7,824 nt of DNA from an uncultured Clostridia bacterium (GTDB lineage Bacteria; Bacillota; Clostridia; Oscillospirales; UBA644), in the NCBI GenBank assembly GCA_904502105.1, contig CAJGDF010000078.1, forward strand, positions 1-7,824. Reading direction: 5' to 3'. The notes beneath the pieces were generated by a model. It had not been told where the DNA came from, searched no databases, and saw only the letters and a program-made list of their open reading frames with translations. This document shows positions 1 to 6,629 of the stretch, in pieces. The position numbers and the translations under genes were made by a program. Each line of letters begins with the position of its first letter. Positions within the stretch are counted from its first letter, which is position 1.

Positions 1-680
1 CCATTTGAAACAGCAACACCTAACCCACACATTTTTATAGGCTCAATATCGTCTTGGTCATCTCCAAAATAAACTGTTTCATTGGGAGAGCAGTTGCAAA
101 TATCTAGCATTGTCTTTATTCCATTCCATTTTGTTGCAGAGATGTTCATAATTTGCATTAAATATCCATGTGCGATGGTATAATACAAATCGTCTGTCAA
201 TTCTTTTTTTACAAGCTCCAAAGTTTCCTTATTATCAAGATGTACTAGGATTTTTAAAACGCCTTCATCATTAGAAATACCAACCAAATCGTTTGAATGA
301 ATGGTTTTATAATCGCTTATCGGAAGATTCGAATACGCACAATCTCCCGTTTCGAGAGTAATTCGTAGATAGGGATAGATCTTCAATGCATTCAACAAAC
401 GCTCGGCACTTCTTAGGCAGATGCCACAATCTATTCGTTGGTTTTCGTAAATTAATCTTGCTCCATTAGAAACAACCATTGCATCTGCATTAATTATCTC
501 ACAATATTGTTTGGCAGTGCGGAATGGTCTAGCGGTGGCAACTATAATTTTTGTTCCGACTTTCTTGCATTCCTTGATTACTTTGACCGTATACGCAGAT
601 AAGGTTTTGTCTGTATGCAACAAAGTTCCATCTAAATCCACTACGATAGTCTTAATTCTTGCGGTGTTTATCATTACCAT
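1..680 (-). CDS. Cof-type HAD-IIB family hydrolase, 3' end outside the window
   Basis: Probable cytosolic sugar-phosphate or nucleotide phosphatase of the haloacid dehalogenase superfamily; the substrate cannot be read from sequence. Reading down from ATG at 680 gives 226 codons with no stop before the edge. Motif I is VVDLDGTLL with nucleophile Asp15 and acid/base Asp17; motif II is the Thr in VATAR (residues 47-51); the motif III Lys is probably Lys184 in ATKWNGI; motif IV is YFGDDQDD (204-211), followed by GLGVAVSN. A cap region of roughly residues 80-180 between motifs II and III fits the C2-capped Cof group. Family members are usually about 260-275 residues, so some 40 residues are probably missing off the edge. 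GGAG lies 4 bases before ATG 680 and 10 before an in-frame ATG at 674; either could be the start. It has its own promoter at 738-766. Family call firm, substrate unknown. Confidence 0.9.
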   Translation of the reverse strand, partial: MVMINTARIKTIVVDLDGTLLHTDKTLSAYTVKVIKECKKVGTKIIVATARPFRTAKQYCEIINADAMVVSNGARLIYENQRIDCGICLRSAERLLNALKIYPYLRITLETGDCAYSNLPISDYKTIHSNDLVGISNDEGVLKILVHLDNKETLELVKKELTDDLYYTIAHGYLMQIMNISATKWNGIKTMLDICNCSPNETVYFGDDQDDIEPIKMCGLGVAVSN

Positions 681-737
681 TGATCTCCGTCAAATTCCAC
701 TTTGTCTAACTGCTTACACATATCTTTTACTTTTATC

Positions 738-766
738 ATTGTATCATAAGTGAGCAGTATTTTCAA
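738..766 (-). promoter_or_regulatory. Sigma-A promoter for the HAD hydrolase gene
   Basis: On the minus strand, -35 TTGAAA (766-761), a 17-base spacer and -10 TACAAT (743-738), with TG placed as an extended -10 (TGA-TACAAT). Expected transcription start is near 731, giving a leader of about 50 bases before the start codon at 680. Position and direction fit the HAD gene and nothing else. Confidence 0.8.
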
Positions 767-775
767 TGAGTCATT
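765..775. promoter_or_regulatory. Possible operator: 11-base dyad at the -35 box
   Basis: AATGAGTCATT is a perfect 5+1+5 inverted repeat around a central base, and it overlaps the last two bases of the -35 hexamer of the HAD promoter. A repressor bound here would block RNA polymerase. The dyad is short and AT-rich, so chance is a real alternative. No regulator gene lies next to it. Confidence 0.25.
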
Positions 776-795
776 AATATTGTTTGCAAAACTGT

Positions 796-829
796 AAGAA
801 CAGGCAAAATTAATTGCCTGTTCTTTTTT
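796..829. terminator. Strong hairpin terminator between birA and the HAD gene
   Basis: Arms 796-807 (AAGAACAGGCAA) and 814-825 (TTGCCTGTTCTT) form a perfect 12-bp stem with a 6-base loop AATTAA. On the plus strand the stem ends in a run of six T (824-829), a textbook intrinsic terminator. On the minus strand the hairpin begins two bases after the birA stop codon (828-830) and is followed by ACAGTTTTG, a poor U-tract. It most likely ends the leftward birA operon and may also stop rightward read-through into birA antisense. Confidence 0.8.
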
Positions 830-1592
830 ACAATCTTATACTTATTTCACCCGAAGACAGGATTTTTCTTGTTCCGTCCTCTTTTTTTATTATCAGTCCG
901 CAACTGTCATCAATATCTTCCGCAACTGCTTCATACGGTCCTTCAGCAGATAAAACTGTTATTTTATTGCCAATAACAAGACTTCTTTTTTTGTATTCGG
1001 CACTTGTTTCTTCAATATTTATATCGGAAATTTCGTTTAGCAGTTCGGCAGCAATAAGTTCACGTAAACCGTCTTTAAAGTCTGAACAAACAGCGCCCGC
1101 TATGTTTTTTATCTCTTCGGGAAAACCGCCGTTGGGATCAAACACATTTACACCAATGCCTAAAACAGCATATTTTATCTTTCCCTCTTCAAAAACAGCC
1201 TCTGTCAATATTCCGCAAACTTTTTTGCCGTCAATGAAAATATCATTGACCCATTTGATCTGCGGCTCTTTATCTGTAGTTTTTTCTATTGCTTTACAAA
1301 CTGCAACAGCGGCTGATGTTGTTATCAATACGGTTTTTTCAGCAGAAAGATCAGGGTGTAATAATATGCTTATATATAACCCTGTTCCTTGCGGTGAATG
1401 AAAATTTCTTCCCATTCTTCCGCGTCCGTTTGTTTGTTCACTTGCAATTAAAACGGTGTTTTCTTCTGCACCTTGCTCTGCCAATTCACGTAAAACAGTA
1501 TTTGTTGAACTTATGCAATCGAAAACATTTATATTATATTTTTTTGCGCTTCCGGAAAGGTTATTTTCTATTCCTTCCTTTGATAGCAGCAT
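828..1592 (-). CDS. birA: Biotin-[acetyl-CoA carboxylase] ligase, no DNA-binding domain
   Basis: Activates biotin with ATP to biotinyl-AMP and transfers it to a lysine of biotin carboxyl carrier domains, in the cytosol. The 254 residues show CISSTN (26-31), the biotinyl-AMP loop GRGRMGR (56-62), KWVNDI (113-118) with Lys113 as the expected catalytic lysine, CGILTE (126-131) and GIGVNV (145-150). The last ~50 residues match the small SH3-like C-terminal domain. The catalytic domain begins almost at the N terminus, so the winged-helix domain of bifunctional BirA repressors is absent and this should be an enzyme only. The start ATG (1592-1590) directly abuts the pyrD stop with no gap; AGGA within the end of pyrD serves as ribosome binding site, suggesting translational coupling. 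It is the last gene before the hairpin at 796-829. Confidence 0.95.
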   Translation of the reverse strand: MLLSKEGIENNLSGSAKKYNINVFDCISSTNTVLRELAEQGAEENTVLIASEQTNGRGRMGRNFHSPQGTGLYISILLHPDLSAEKTVLITTSAAVAVCKAIEKTTDKEPQIKWVNDIFIDGKKVCGILTEAVFEEGKIKYAVLGIGVNVFDPNGGFPEEIKNIAGAVCSDFKDGLRELIAAELLNEISDINIEETSAEYKKRSLVIGNKITVLSAEGPYEAVAEDIDDSCGLIIKKEDGTRKILSSGEISIRL

Positions 1593-2462
1593 TTACATAT
1601 TCCTGCTTTCAACAAGTTTTTCGTAATCTTTAAGAATCTTGTACGGTGCGGCGGGATCAATAAGAGATGCCGTACCAACCATAACAGCACTTGCACCTGC
1701 ATACATAAATTCGAGAACGTTTTCTGCACTCATAATACCGCCCATACCGATTACAGGGATTTTTACCGCATGAGATACCTGATAAACCATTCTGATCGCA
1801 ACGGGAAGAACTGCAGGGCCTGAAAGACCGCCAAATGTGTTGGCAAGAATCGGTTTGCCGGTTTTGATATCAATTCTCATGCCGAGAAGAGTGTTTATAA
1901 GAGAAACAGCGTCTGCACCGGCACTTTCAGCAGCAAGAGCCATATCTGTAATACTTGTTACGTTAGGGGAGAGTTTAACAATAAGAGGCTGACGTAAAAC
2001 GTCCTTTACTCGTCTTGTTATCTCTGTTATGATCTTTGCATCTGTACCAAATGCAAGGCCGCCGTTTTTAACGTTCGGGCAGGAAATATTCATTTCTACC
2101 ATATCGGTATCGGTAGGGGAGATACGTTTTGCAATTTCAACGTAATCGTCGATTGTACTGCCTGCAATGTTTGCAATAACAGTAGCGCCTGCCTGTTTCA
2201 TGAATGGAAGTTCGTGTTCTATGTAATAATCAACGCCGGGATTCTGAAGACCTACCGCGTTAAGCATGCCTGAAGGAGTTTCGGCTATACGCGGTGTGTC
2301 ATTACCTTCTTTGGGAAGAAGAGTCATACCCTTGCCTGCAATACCGCCAAGCTCAGATATGGGGAATATTTCATTCATTTCTCTGCCGAAACCGCATGTT
2401 CCGGAAGCCGTGAGAATGGGGTTTTTAAGAGTAACACCGGCTATATTTACGGAAAGATCCAT
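1593..2462 (-). CDS. pyrD: Dihydroorotate dehydrogenase, class 1B catalytic subunit
   Basis: Oxidises dihydroorotate to orotate in de novo pyrimidine synthesis, using FMN. The 289 residues form a TIM barrel with AGKGMT (42-47, flavin-contacting Lys44), NAVGLQNPG (68-76), NISCPNVKNGG (125-135) with Cys128 as catalytic base, IVKLSPN (161-167) and the phosphate-binding GMGGI (239-243). A Cys rather than Ser base and the lack of an N-terminal membrane helix place it in soluble class 1; the NISCPNVK-GG form is typical of the NAD-linked 1B type, which partners with the iron-sulfur flavoprotein PyrK. No pyrK lies in this window, whereas it is normally adjacent. GAGAGG about 8 bases upstream supports the start. 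It follows ispG after 29 bases and abuts birA. Class 1A is a less likely alternative. Confidence 0.95.
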   Translation of the reverse strand: MDLSVNIAGVTLKNPILTASGTCGFGREMNEIFPISELGGIAGKGMTLLPKEGNDTPRIAETPSGMLNAVGLQNPGVDYYIEHELPFMKQAGATVIANIAGSTIDDYVEIAKRISPTDTDMVEMNISCPNVKNGGLAFGTDAKIITEITRRVKDVLRQPLIVKLSPNVTSITDMALAAESAGADAVSLINTLLGMRIDIKTGKPILANTFGGLSGPAVLPVAIRMVYQVSHAVKIPVIGMGGIMSAENVLEFMYAGASAVMVGTASLIDPAAPYKILKDYEKLVESRNM

Positions 2463-2491
2463 CTTTAATACCTCTCTGTTTTTAATTTTCT

Positions 2492-3550
2492 TTATTTATA
2501 ACATTCATTCAATATGTAATCGGTTGCTGTCTGTCTGTCTGCTCCACGTAAAACGATATCTGTTTTACCGTCGGAATTTTTTGCGAATATAACGTATTTA
2601 CCGTCTGCACCCGTAACACCTATATCTGCTTCTGCAGCTTCCCCGGGTCCGTTAACAACGCAGCCCATAACAGCTATCTTCATATGTTTTTTTACATTGG
2701 AGAGCTTCTTTTCAAGCTCAGCGGCAAGCCCCATAACATCAGTTGTTGTTCTTCCGCAAGTGGGACATGCTACGATTTCCACTCCTTCTCTTCTGAGGCC
2801 GAGAGAACGTAATAATGTTTTTGCCGCAATTATCTCCTCTACAGGCGGAGCCGAAATGGAATATCTTATTGTGCTTCCGATGCCGTCAAGCAGCAGAGCA
2901 CCGATTCCAACAGAGTTTTTTATCAATCCCGAAGAAAGTGTGCCTGCTTCTGTGACACCGAGATGCAAGGGATATCTTCCTTCGTTTATTTTGTCGAATA
3001 TTCGGTATGCATCAACTGTCTTTTTTACATCCGAGCATTTTATCGAAACTATCATATCCGAAAAATCGAGATCTTCCAATAGTTTGACGTTCTTTTTTGC
3101 ACTCTCTGCAAGAGCTTCGGCTGTAGGTGAACCGTGTTTTTTCAGTATATCTTTTTCAAGTGATCCGCTGTTTATTCCAACTCGAATAGGTATTTTCCTT
3201 TCTTTGGCACGTTCCACCACTTTTTTTATATGCTCTTCGCCAATGTTGCCGGGGTTAATTCTGATCTTATCTGCTCCCGCATCAATAGATGCCAAAGCCA
3301 TTCTGTAATCAAAATGTATATCCGCAACAAGTGGGATTTTAAGTTCTTTTTTTAACAATGCAAATTTCTCTGCGCTCTCCTTGTCGGGAACGGAAACTCT
3401 GAGAATTTCGCATCCTGCCTCTTCAAGTTCTTTTGCCTGACGGACAAGCTCGTCAAATCTTGAAAAGGGTATTGAGCACATTGACTGTATTGAAATCGGA
3501 GCGGCGCCGCCTACCGTGACAGCGCCGACATTTACGGTTTTGTATATCAT
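2492..3550 (-). CDS. ispG: 4-hydroxy-3-methylbut-2-enyl diphosphate synthase (IspG/GcpE)
   Basis: Converts 2-C-methylerythritol cyclodiphosphate to HMBPP, the penultimate step of the MEP isoprenoid pathway, using a [4Fe-4S] cluster. The 352 residues begin with a TIM barrel (VNVGAVTVGG, PLVADIHFDYR 73-83, RINPGNIG 97-104, RVGINSGSLEKD 123-134). The C-terminal cluster domain has ACPTCGR with Cys262 and Cys265, MGCVVNGPGE with Cys297 and Glu304, then DIGVTG. All four cluster ligands are present with the same spacing as in E. coli IspG. Length fits the short bacterial type without the plant insert. Two usually conserved barrel stretches differ: residues 25-32 lack the TNT..TD pattern, and 231-236 read ISAPPV instead of the common ..ADPV. 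AGGA overlapping the rseP stop lies about 9 bases before ATG 3550. Confidence 0.96.
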   Translation of the reverse strand: MIYKTVNVGAVTVGGAAPISIQSMCSIPFSRFDELVRQAKELEEAGCEILRVSVPDKESAEKFALLKKELKIPLVADIHFDYRMALASIDAGADKIRINPGNIGEEHIKKVVERAKERKIPIRVGINSGSLEKDILKKHGSPTAEALAESAKKNVKLLEDLDFSDMIVSIKCSDVKKTVDAYRIFDKINEGRYPLHLGVTEAGTLSSGLIKNSVGIGALLLDGIGSTIRYSISAPPVEEIIAAKTLLRSLGLRREGVEIVACPTCGRTTTDVMGLAAELEKKLSNVKKHMKIAVMGCVVNGPGEAAEADIGVTGADGKYVIFAKNSDGKTDIVLRGADRQTATDYILNECYK

Positions 3551-3562
3551 TATATTTGTCCT

Positions 3563-4597
3563 TTAAATTATCGGGAAAAATATGTCTTTGAAGACAATTA
3601 CAACCATAAGTATCATTAAAGCAGCAAGACCGATAAAGTTTATCGTTGCTTCAACATCCTGCGGTACTTTCTTTCTGAAAATCAATTCGATCAACAGAAA
3701 AACAAACCGTCCACCGTCGAGAGCGGGGAGGGGTAGTAAGTTAACAACTGCAAGATTTATTGATATAAGTGCAACAAGTGAAAGCAATGTTTCAAAACCG
3801 GACTGAGCAGCCTCGTAAATAACGTTTGATGTTCCGACAGGACCCGATACGTATTTAACAGACAGTCTGCCTGTAATCATATCAATGATTGTATCGTACA
3901 TCAAAGTTACGAATGATTTTGTCCTGAATATTGAATGTTTTAACACATTCATAATATTCTTTTCTTCAGCTTTTACTTTAAAATCAATGTCCGGTGAAGA
4001 TAATCCTTCCGCTGCTGTATATGTCGGAAATTCAACGTTTTCAAGTAAAACTGTTTCACCGTTTCTTACAACTTTCATGTCAAGAGTGTTTTCATTGTAA
4101 GCAACAGAAAACGCGGTAGCAATATCTGTGTAGATGCTGATACTTCTGCCGTTTATTTCAACAATTTTATCTCCAACCTGAAGTCCTGTCTGCTCTGAAA
4201 CAGCTCCGTCAGCAAAAGCGCCTACGGTTGTTGAAGGAAGCGCAACAGACATTATTACAAGAGCGGTTGTTATTGCAAATCCGAGAATCAGGTTCATAGC
4301 AGCGCCTGCTACGACTATGATCATTCTTTTCCAAACATTTTTTTTGCCAAAAGCTCTTTCGTCTTCACTTTCCTCGTCTTCGCCTTCCATTGCCACAAAG
4401 CCGCCTATGGGAAAAAGTCTTAATGCGTATTTTGTTTCTTTGCCTTGAATTTTAAGAAGGGTGGGCCCCATTCCCAATGCGAATTCGTTGACTTTTACTC
4501 CTGAAAGCTTTGCTGTAATAAAATGACCGAACTCATGGATGAAAATAAGTGCTCCAAGGACAAGTATTGTGTAAATTATTTGTAAAAGAATTTCCAT
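3563..4597 (-). CDS. rseP: RIP zinc metalloprotease RseP/RasP (site-2 protease)
   Basis: Polytopic membrane protease that cuts substrates within the bilayer, classically anti-sigma factors after a first cut, and also remnant signal peptides. The 344 residues start with a membrane helix carrying the zinc site HEFGH (21-25, Glu22 catalytic). A conserved loop with FPIGGFVAMEGEDEE (62-76) follows, then a second helix (~91-120), one PDZ domain (~115-185, VGDKIVEINGRSI), SGPVG (251-255), and the third zinc ligand in NLLPLPALDGGR (286-297, Asp294) within a helix; a last helix occupies ~331-347 of the chain's end. One PDZ domain is typical of Gram-positive RasP. GGAG 5 bases before ATG 4597 fixes the start. 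It lies 12 bases upstream of ispG. No cognate anti-sigma factor is visible, and the usual dxr neighbour is absent; yerC precedes it after 70 bases with no clear promoter. Confidence 0.96.
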   Translation of the reverse strand: MEILLQIIYTILVLGALIFIHEFGHFITAKLSGVKVNEFALGMGPTLLKIQGKETKYALRLFPIGGFVAMEGEDEESEDERAFGKKNVWKRMIIVVAGAAMNLILGFAITTALVIMSVALPSTTVGAFADGAVSEQTGLQVGDKIVEINGRSISIYTDIATAFSVAYNENTLDMKVVRNGETVLLENVEFPTYTAAEGLSSPDIDFKVKAEEKNIMNVLKHSIFRTKSFVTLMYDTIIDMITGRLSVKYVSGPVGTSNVIYEAAQSGFETLLSLVALISINLAVVNLLPLPALDGGRFVFLLIELIFRKKVPQDVEATINFIGLAALMILMVVIVFKDIFFPII

Positions 4598-4667
4598 TTA
4601 TTCTCCGATGCGTTTTATCTTTATATTCTTGTTATTTATATATGTATGACCGTGTTTTATTTTTATA

Positions 4668-4958
4668 TTACTGTTCTTTGATTTTCTTTATAACTTTCTG
4701 ATATCCGTCTGCGCCGTACATAAGAGCTCTGTTAACTCTGGATATTGTTGCTGTTGAAGCGCCGGTCTTTCCGACTATTTCGGCATACTGCATACCGTCT
4801 GTAAGCATGCGTGCAACTGTAAATCTCTGTTCCATACTCTTTAATTCGGAGACAGTGCAGAGGTCTTCAAGGAAAGCATAGCAGTCGTCGGGAGTTTTAA
4901 GAGAAAGAATTGCCTGAATAAGCATATCCATCTGTTCGTTTCTGAGTTTGTCTGTCAT
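4668..4958 (-). CDS. yerC: YerC/YecD family TrpR-like DNA-binding protein
   Basis: Small (96 residues) all-helical protein related to the tryptophan repressor, probably a dimeric DNA-binding regulator; its ligand and targets are not known. The N-terminal half (DMLIQAILSLKTPDDCYAFLEDLCTVSELKSMEQRF) has the YerC-family pattern in which helices form the dimer. The region ~52-79 (LTDGMQYAEIVGKTGASTATISRVNRAL) is a clear helix-turn-helix with recognition helix around STATISRVNRAL. Length is normal for the family. AGGA 9 bases before ATG 4958 supports the start. It lies 33 bases after the carboxypeptidase gene and 70 before rseP, so it is probably co-transcribed. True TrpR is unlikely: no trp genes are nearby and the YerC-like form is the common one in Bacillota. 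Confidence 0.9.
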   Translation of the reverse strand: MTDKLRNEQMDMLIQAILSLKTPDDCYAFLEDLCTVSELKSMEQRFTVARMLTDGMQYAEIVGKTGASTATISRVNRALMYGADGYQKVIKKIKEQ

Positions 4959-4991
4959 TTTCTGTATCCTACCTTATTATAATTTTATTAT

Positions 4992-6407
4992 TTATTTTTT
5001 AGCGTTTTCTTTTGCTGCCAACATTTCGCGTCTGGATTTTTCATACATCTCCTGACGTCTTAATCTTCTGAGCTTGTCGCGTTTTCTTCTTCTTGCATTT
5101 GAAACAAAGAAAAGAATAACGAGAGCACCGATAAGAATAAATATCGAACCGATTATTATGAGAAATACCTTAAGTCCTGTCGGTAAAGGCTTCTTGTCTT
5201 TAACAACTTTATCTTTTTCGTTTTTGTTGTCGTCTTCATTAACGCTTCCCTGAACAGGAATAGGATTTGTAAGCTGTTTTTCTGTATGTGTAAGTTCAAA
5301 AGAACCTATGTTTGAATACATATATGTATTATCGGGTACTGTGAGTGTTACTGACGGGTTAATATCGTACCAACTGTAAGAATCTTTAATATCTGTTGTG
5401 AATAGAATTTCAGATTCGGAAACAGATGAATGTCTGAGATAATACATATCGGACGCAGGATTTATTGCTACAGTAGCAACGATTTTATCGTTTTCTATTA
5501 CCTGAGAAACCGTGGGTTTTACATTGTTTGTCGTAATCGATGTTCTAACGAAATTATTAAATCCGTAATCGAGAATAGTTTTGAGATCTGCAAATCTGTT
5601 TGCTCCTGAGGTTGAACCCATAACGACGGCTATGAGAGTTTTATCGCCTCTTTTTGCAACTGCAACACCTGTGTAGCCTGCGGGAACGGTATAACCTGTC
5701 TTACCGCCTACGATTCCCTCGTAATATGTCGGATCATTTTTTTTGAGCATTGAGAATCTGTTGGAAATGGTAAGAACTTCTGTCTTTTTGTTATCCGGGG
5801 GAATATCGTAAATAACAGTGGAAAAGATCTTCAGAAAAGCATCGTTTGTGATTGCAAATCTTGTTATCTGAGCCATGTCGTAAGCAGTTGTAACATGATT
5901 TTCATCGGGAAGACCGTGAGGGTTTGTAAAGTTTGTGTTCTTTGCGCCGAGCTGAACAGCTCTTTCATTCATAAGCAGGGCAAAAGCTTCGTTTGTTCCC
6001 GAAACTGCTTCTGCAAGACAGTTTGCAGCATCGTTTGCCGATTCGATCATTGTTGCATTCATAAGATCTTCAACTCTGATATTTTCACCTGATGTAAGTG
6101 CGATATGCATGCTGTCTGAATATTTGTCTTTATCCAATATTGTTGCATCTGATGAAACAGTTACAACTGCTTCGGGATTCAGATTTTCCACAGCTAAAAG
6201 AACTGTCAAGATTTTTGTAATACTTGCGGGGTATAATTTCTGATCCATATTCTTTTCAACAAGAACCTGTCCCGTTTCAGCGTCCATCAGTACATATGCT
6301 CCACCGGTTATAGGATCCGGCATTGCAGATGCCTGTAATGGGATCATTGCTGTGATAGAGAAAAGTACTATCAGACAGCAGATCAGTTTTTTTATCTTTC
6401 CGTACAT
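4992..6407 (-). CDS. D-alanyl-D-alanine carboxypeptidase (PBP5/DacF-like, S11 family)
   Basis: Low-molecular-weight penicillin-binding protein that trims the terminal D-Ala from peptidoglycan pentapeptides outside the membrane, limiting cross-linking. The 471 residues begin with a signal peptide (KIKK, hydrophobic core ~8-24, likely cleavage after QASA at 28). Active-site motifs are S62-I-T-K65, S123-A-N125 and K236-T-G238 (GGKTGYT). A beta-rich C-terminal domain (~300-385) follows, then a polar, lysine-rich linker (~388-410), a membrane helix (~412-436) and a strongly basic tail (ARRRKRDKLRRLRR, 438-451). Family members often end in an amphipathic helix; here a full transmembrane anchor with a cytosolic basic tail is predicted. 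AAGGAG at 6417-6422, 9 bases before the ATG, fixes the start. It is the first gene of the leftward run and is served by the promoter at 6492-6520. Confidence 0.95.
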   Translation of the reverse strand: MYGKIKKLICCLIVLFSITAMIPLQASAMPDPITGGAYVLMDAETGQVLVEKNMDQKLYPASITKILTVLLAVENLNPEAVVTVSSDATILDKDKYSDSMHIALTSGENIRVEDLMNATMIESANDAANCLAEAVSGTNEAFALLMNERAVQLGAKNTNFTNPHGLPDENHVTTAYDMAQITRFAITNDAFLKIFSTVIYDIPPDNKKTEVLTISNRFSMLKKNDPTYYEGIVGGKTGYTVPAGYTGVAVAKRGDKTLIAVVMGSTSGANRFADLKTILDYGFNNFVRTSITTNNVKPTVSQVIENDKIVATVAINPASDMYYLRHSSVSESEILFTTDIKDSYSWYDINPSVTLTVPDNTYMYSNIGSFELTHTEKQLTNPIPVQGSVNEDDNKNEKDKVVKDKKPLPTGLKVFLIIIGSIFILIGALVILFFVSNARRRKRDKLRRLRRQEMYEKSRREMLAAKENAKK

Positions 6408-6430
6408 TTTTTTCGTCTCCTTGCAGTAAA

Positions 6431-6466
6431 GTTATTTGACCGGCAGTTTATCCGTTCAAAAATAAC
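6431..6466 (-). repeat. Imperfect inverted repeat in the carboxypeptidase leader
   Basis: GTTATTT (6431-6437) pairs with AAATAAC (6460-6466); further pairing inside (GA/TC and CGG/CCG around a loop of about 8 bases) is interrupted by a two-base bulge and an A-G mismatch. It lies in the ~78-base leader between the minus-strand promoter and the ribosome binding site. It could be an RNA hairpin or an operator. No match to a known riboswitch was recognised. Confidence 0.35.
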
Positions 6467-6491
6467 ATTAATCCAATTTATACTATGTTAT

Positions 6492-6520
6492 ATTATAATA
6501 TATTTTAATAATTTAGTCAA
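6492..6520 (-). promoter_or_regulatory. Sigma-A promoter for the carboxypeptidase-birA operon
   Basis: On the minus strand, -35 TTGACT (6520-6515), 17-base AT-only spacer, -10 TATAAT (6497-6492). Only one base departs from consensus. Transcription should begin near 6485, leaving a leader of about 78 bases. No comparably good promoter was seen in the gaps further down the run, supporting one long operon. Confidence 0.85.
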
Positions 6521-6545
6521 GTAGCAAAATTAAGAAATTTACCGC

Positions 6546-6574
6546 TTGACAATAAGTTGATTCTGTAGTATAAT
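6546..6574 (+). promoter_or_regulatory. Perfect-consensus sigma-A promoter for the membrane protein gene
   Basis: TTGACA (6546-6551), 17-base spacer, TATAAT (6569-6574): both hexamers and the spacing match consensus exactly. Start of transcription is expected near 6581. It drives the membrane protein at 6626 and probably mreB, since no strong terminator or obvious new promoter lies between them. Its -35 box is 25 bases from that of the divergent promoter. Confidence 0.9.
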
Positions 6575-6599
6575 GATATATGTAGAATTGTAAATAAAA

Positions 6600-6629
6600 A
6601 TGAGAGGTAAAATACGGTCATATCTATGA
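6600..6629 (+). other. Possible nine-codon upstream ORF overlapping the next start
   Basis: ATG at 6600 opens a frame encoding MRGKIRSYL that stops at TGA 6627-6629, overlapping the start ATG of the membrane protein (6626-6628) as ATGA. The only Shine-Dalgarno-like run, GAGAGG (6602-6607), sits inside it, 18 bases before ATG 6626, too far for normal direct initiation there. Coupled translation is possible, but the small frame has no visible ribosome binding site of its own, so it may be coincidental. Confidence 0.25.

Noticed and set aside
1..680. HAD gene as a recently acquired insertion
   Set aside because: It has its own promoter and slightly different codon flavour by eye, but no repeats, integrase or attachment sites flank it and no composition test was run.
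511..753. 80-codon plus-strand frame
   Set aside because: Antisense to the HAD gene and its promoter; the minus-strand frame has all HAD motifs.
814..1401. 195-codon open frame on the plus strand
   Set aside because: Lies antisense to birA, has low-complexity Ser/Phe/Ile-rich sequence, no ribosome binding site and no family motifs; a shadow frame.
2527..2541. CTGT tetranucleotide repeat, nearly four copies, near the 3' end of ispG
   Set aside because: Too few copies for a convincing phase-variation tract, and the codons encode an ordinary C-terminal segment.
2697..3308. 203-codon open frame on the plus strand
   Set aside because: Antisense to ispG, whose motifs are complete; Ser/Phe-rich translation and no initiation signals.
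4598..4667. Internal promoter before rseP
   Set aside because: The gap is AT-rich with TATAAA-like words, but no matching -35 box at proper spacing was found.
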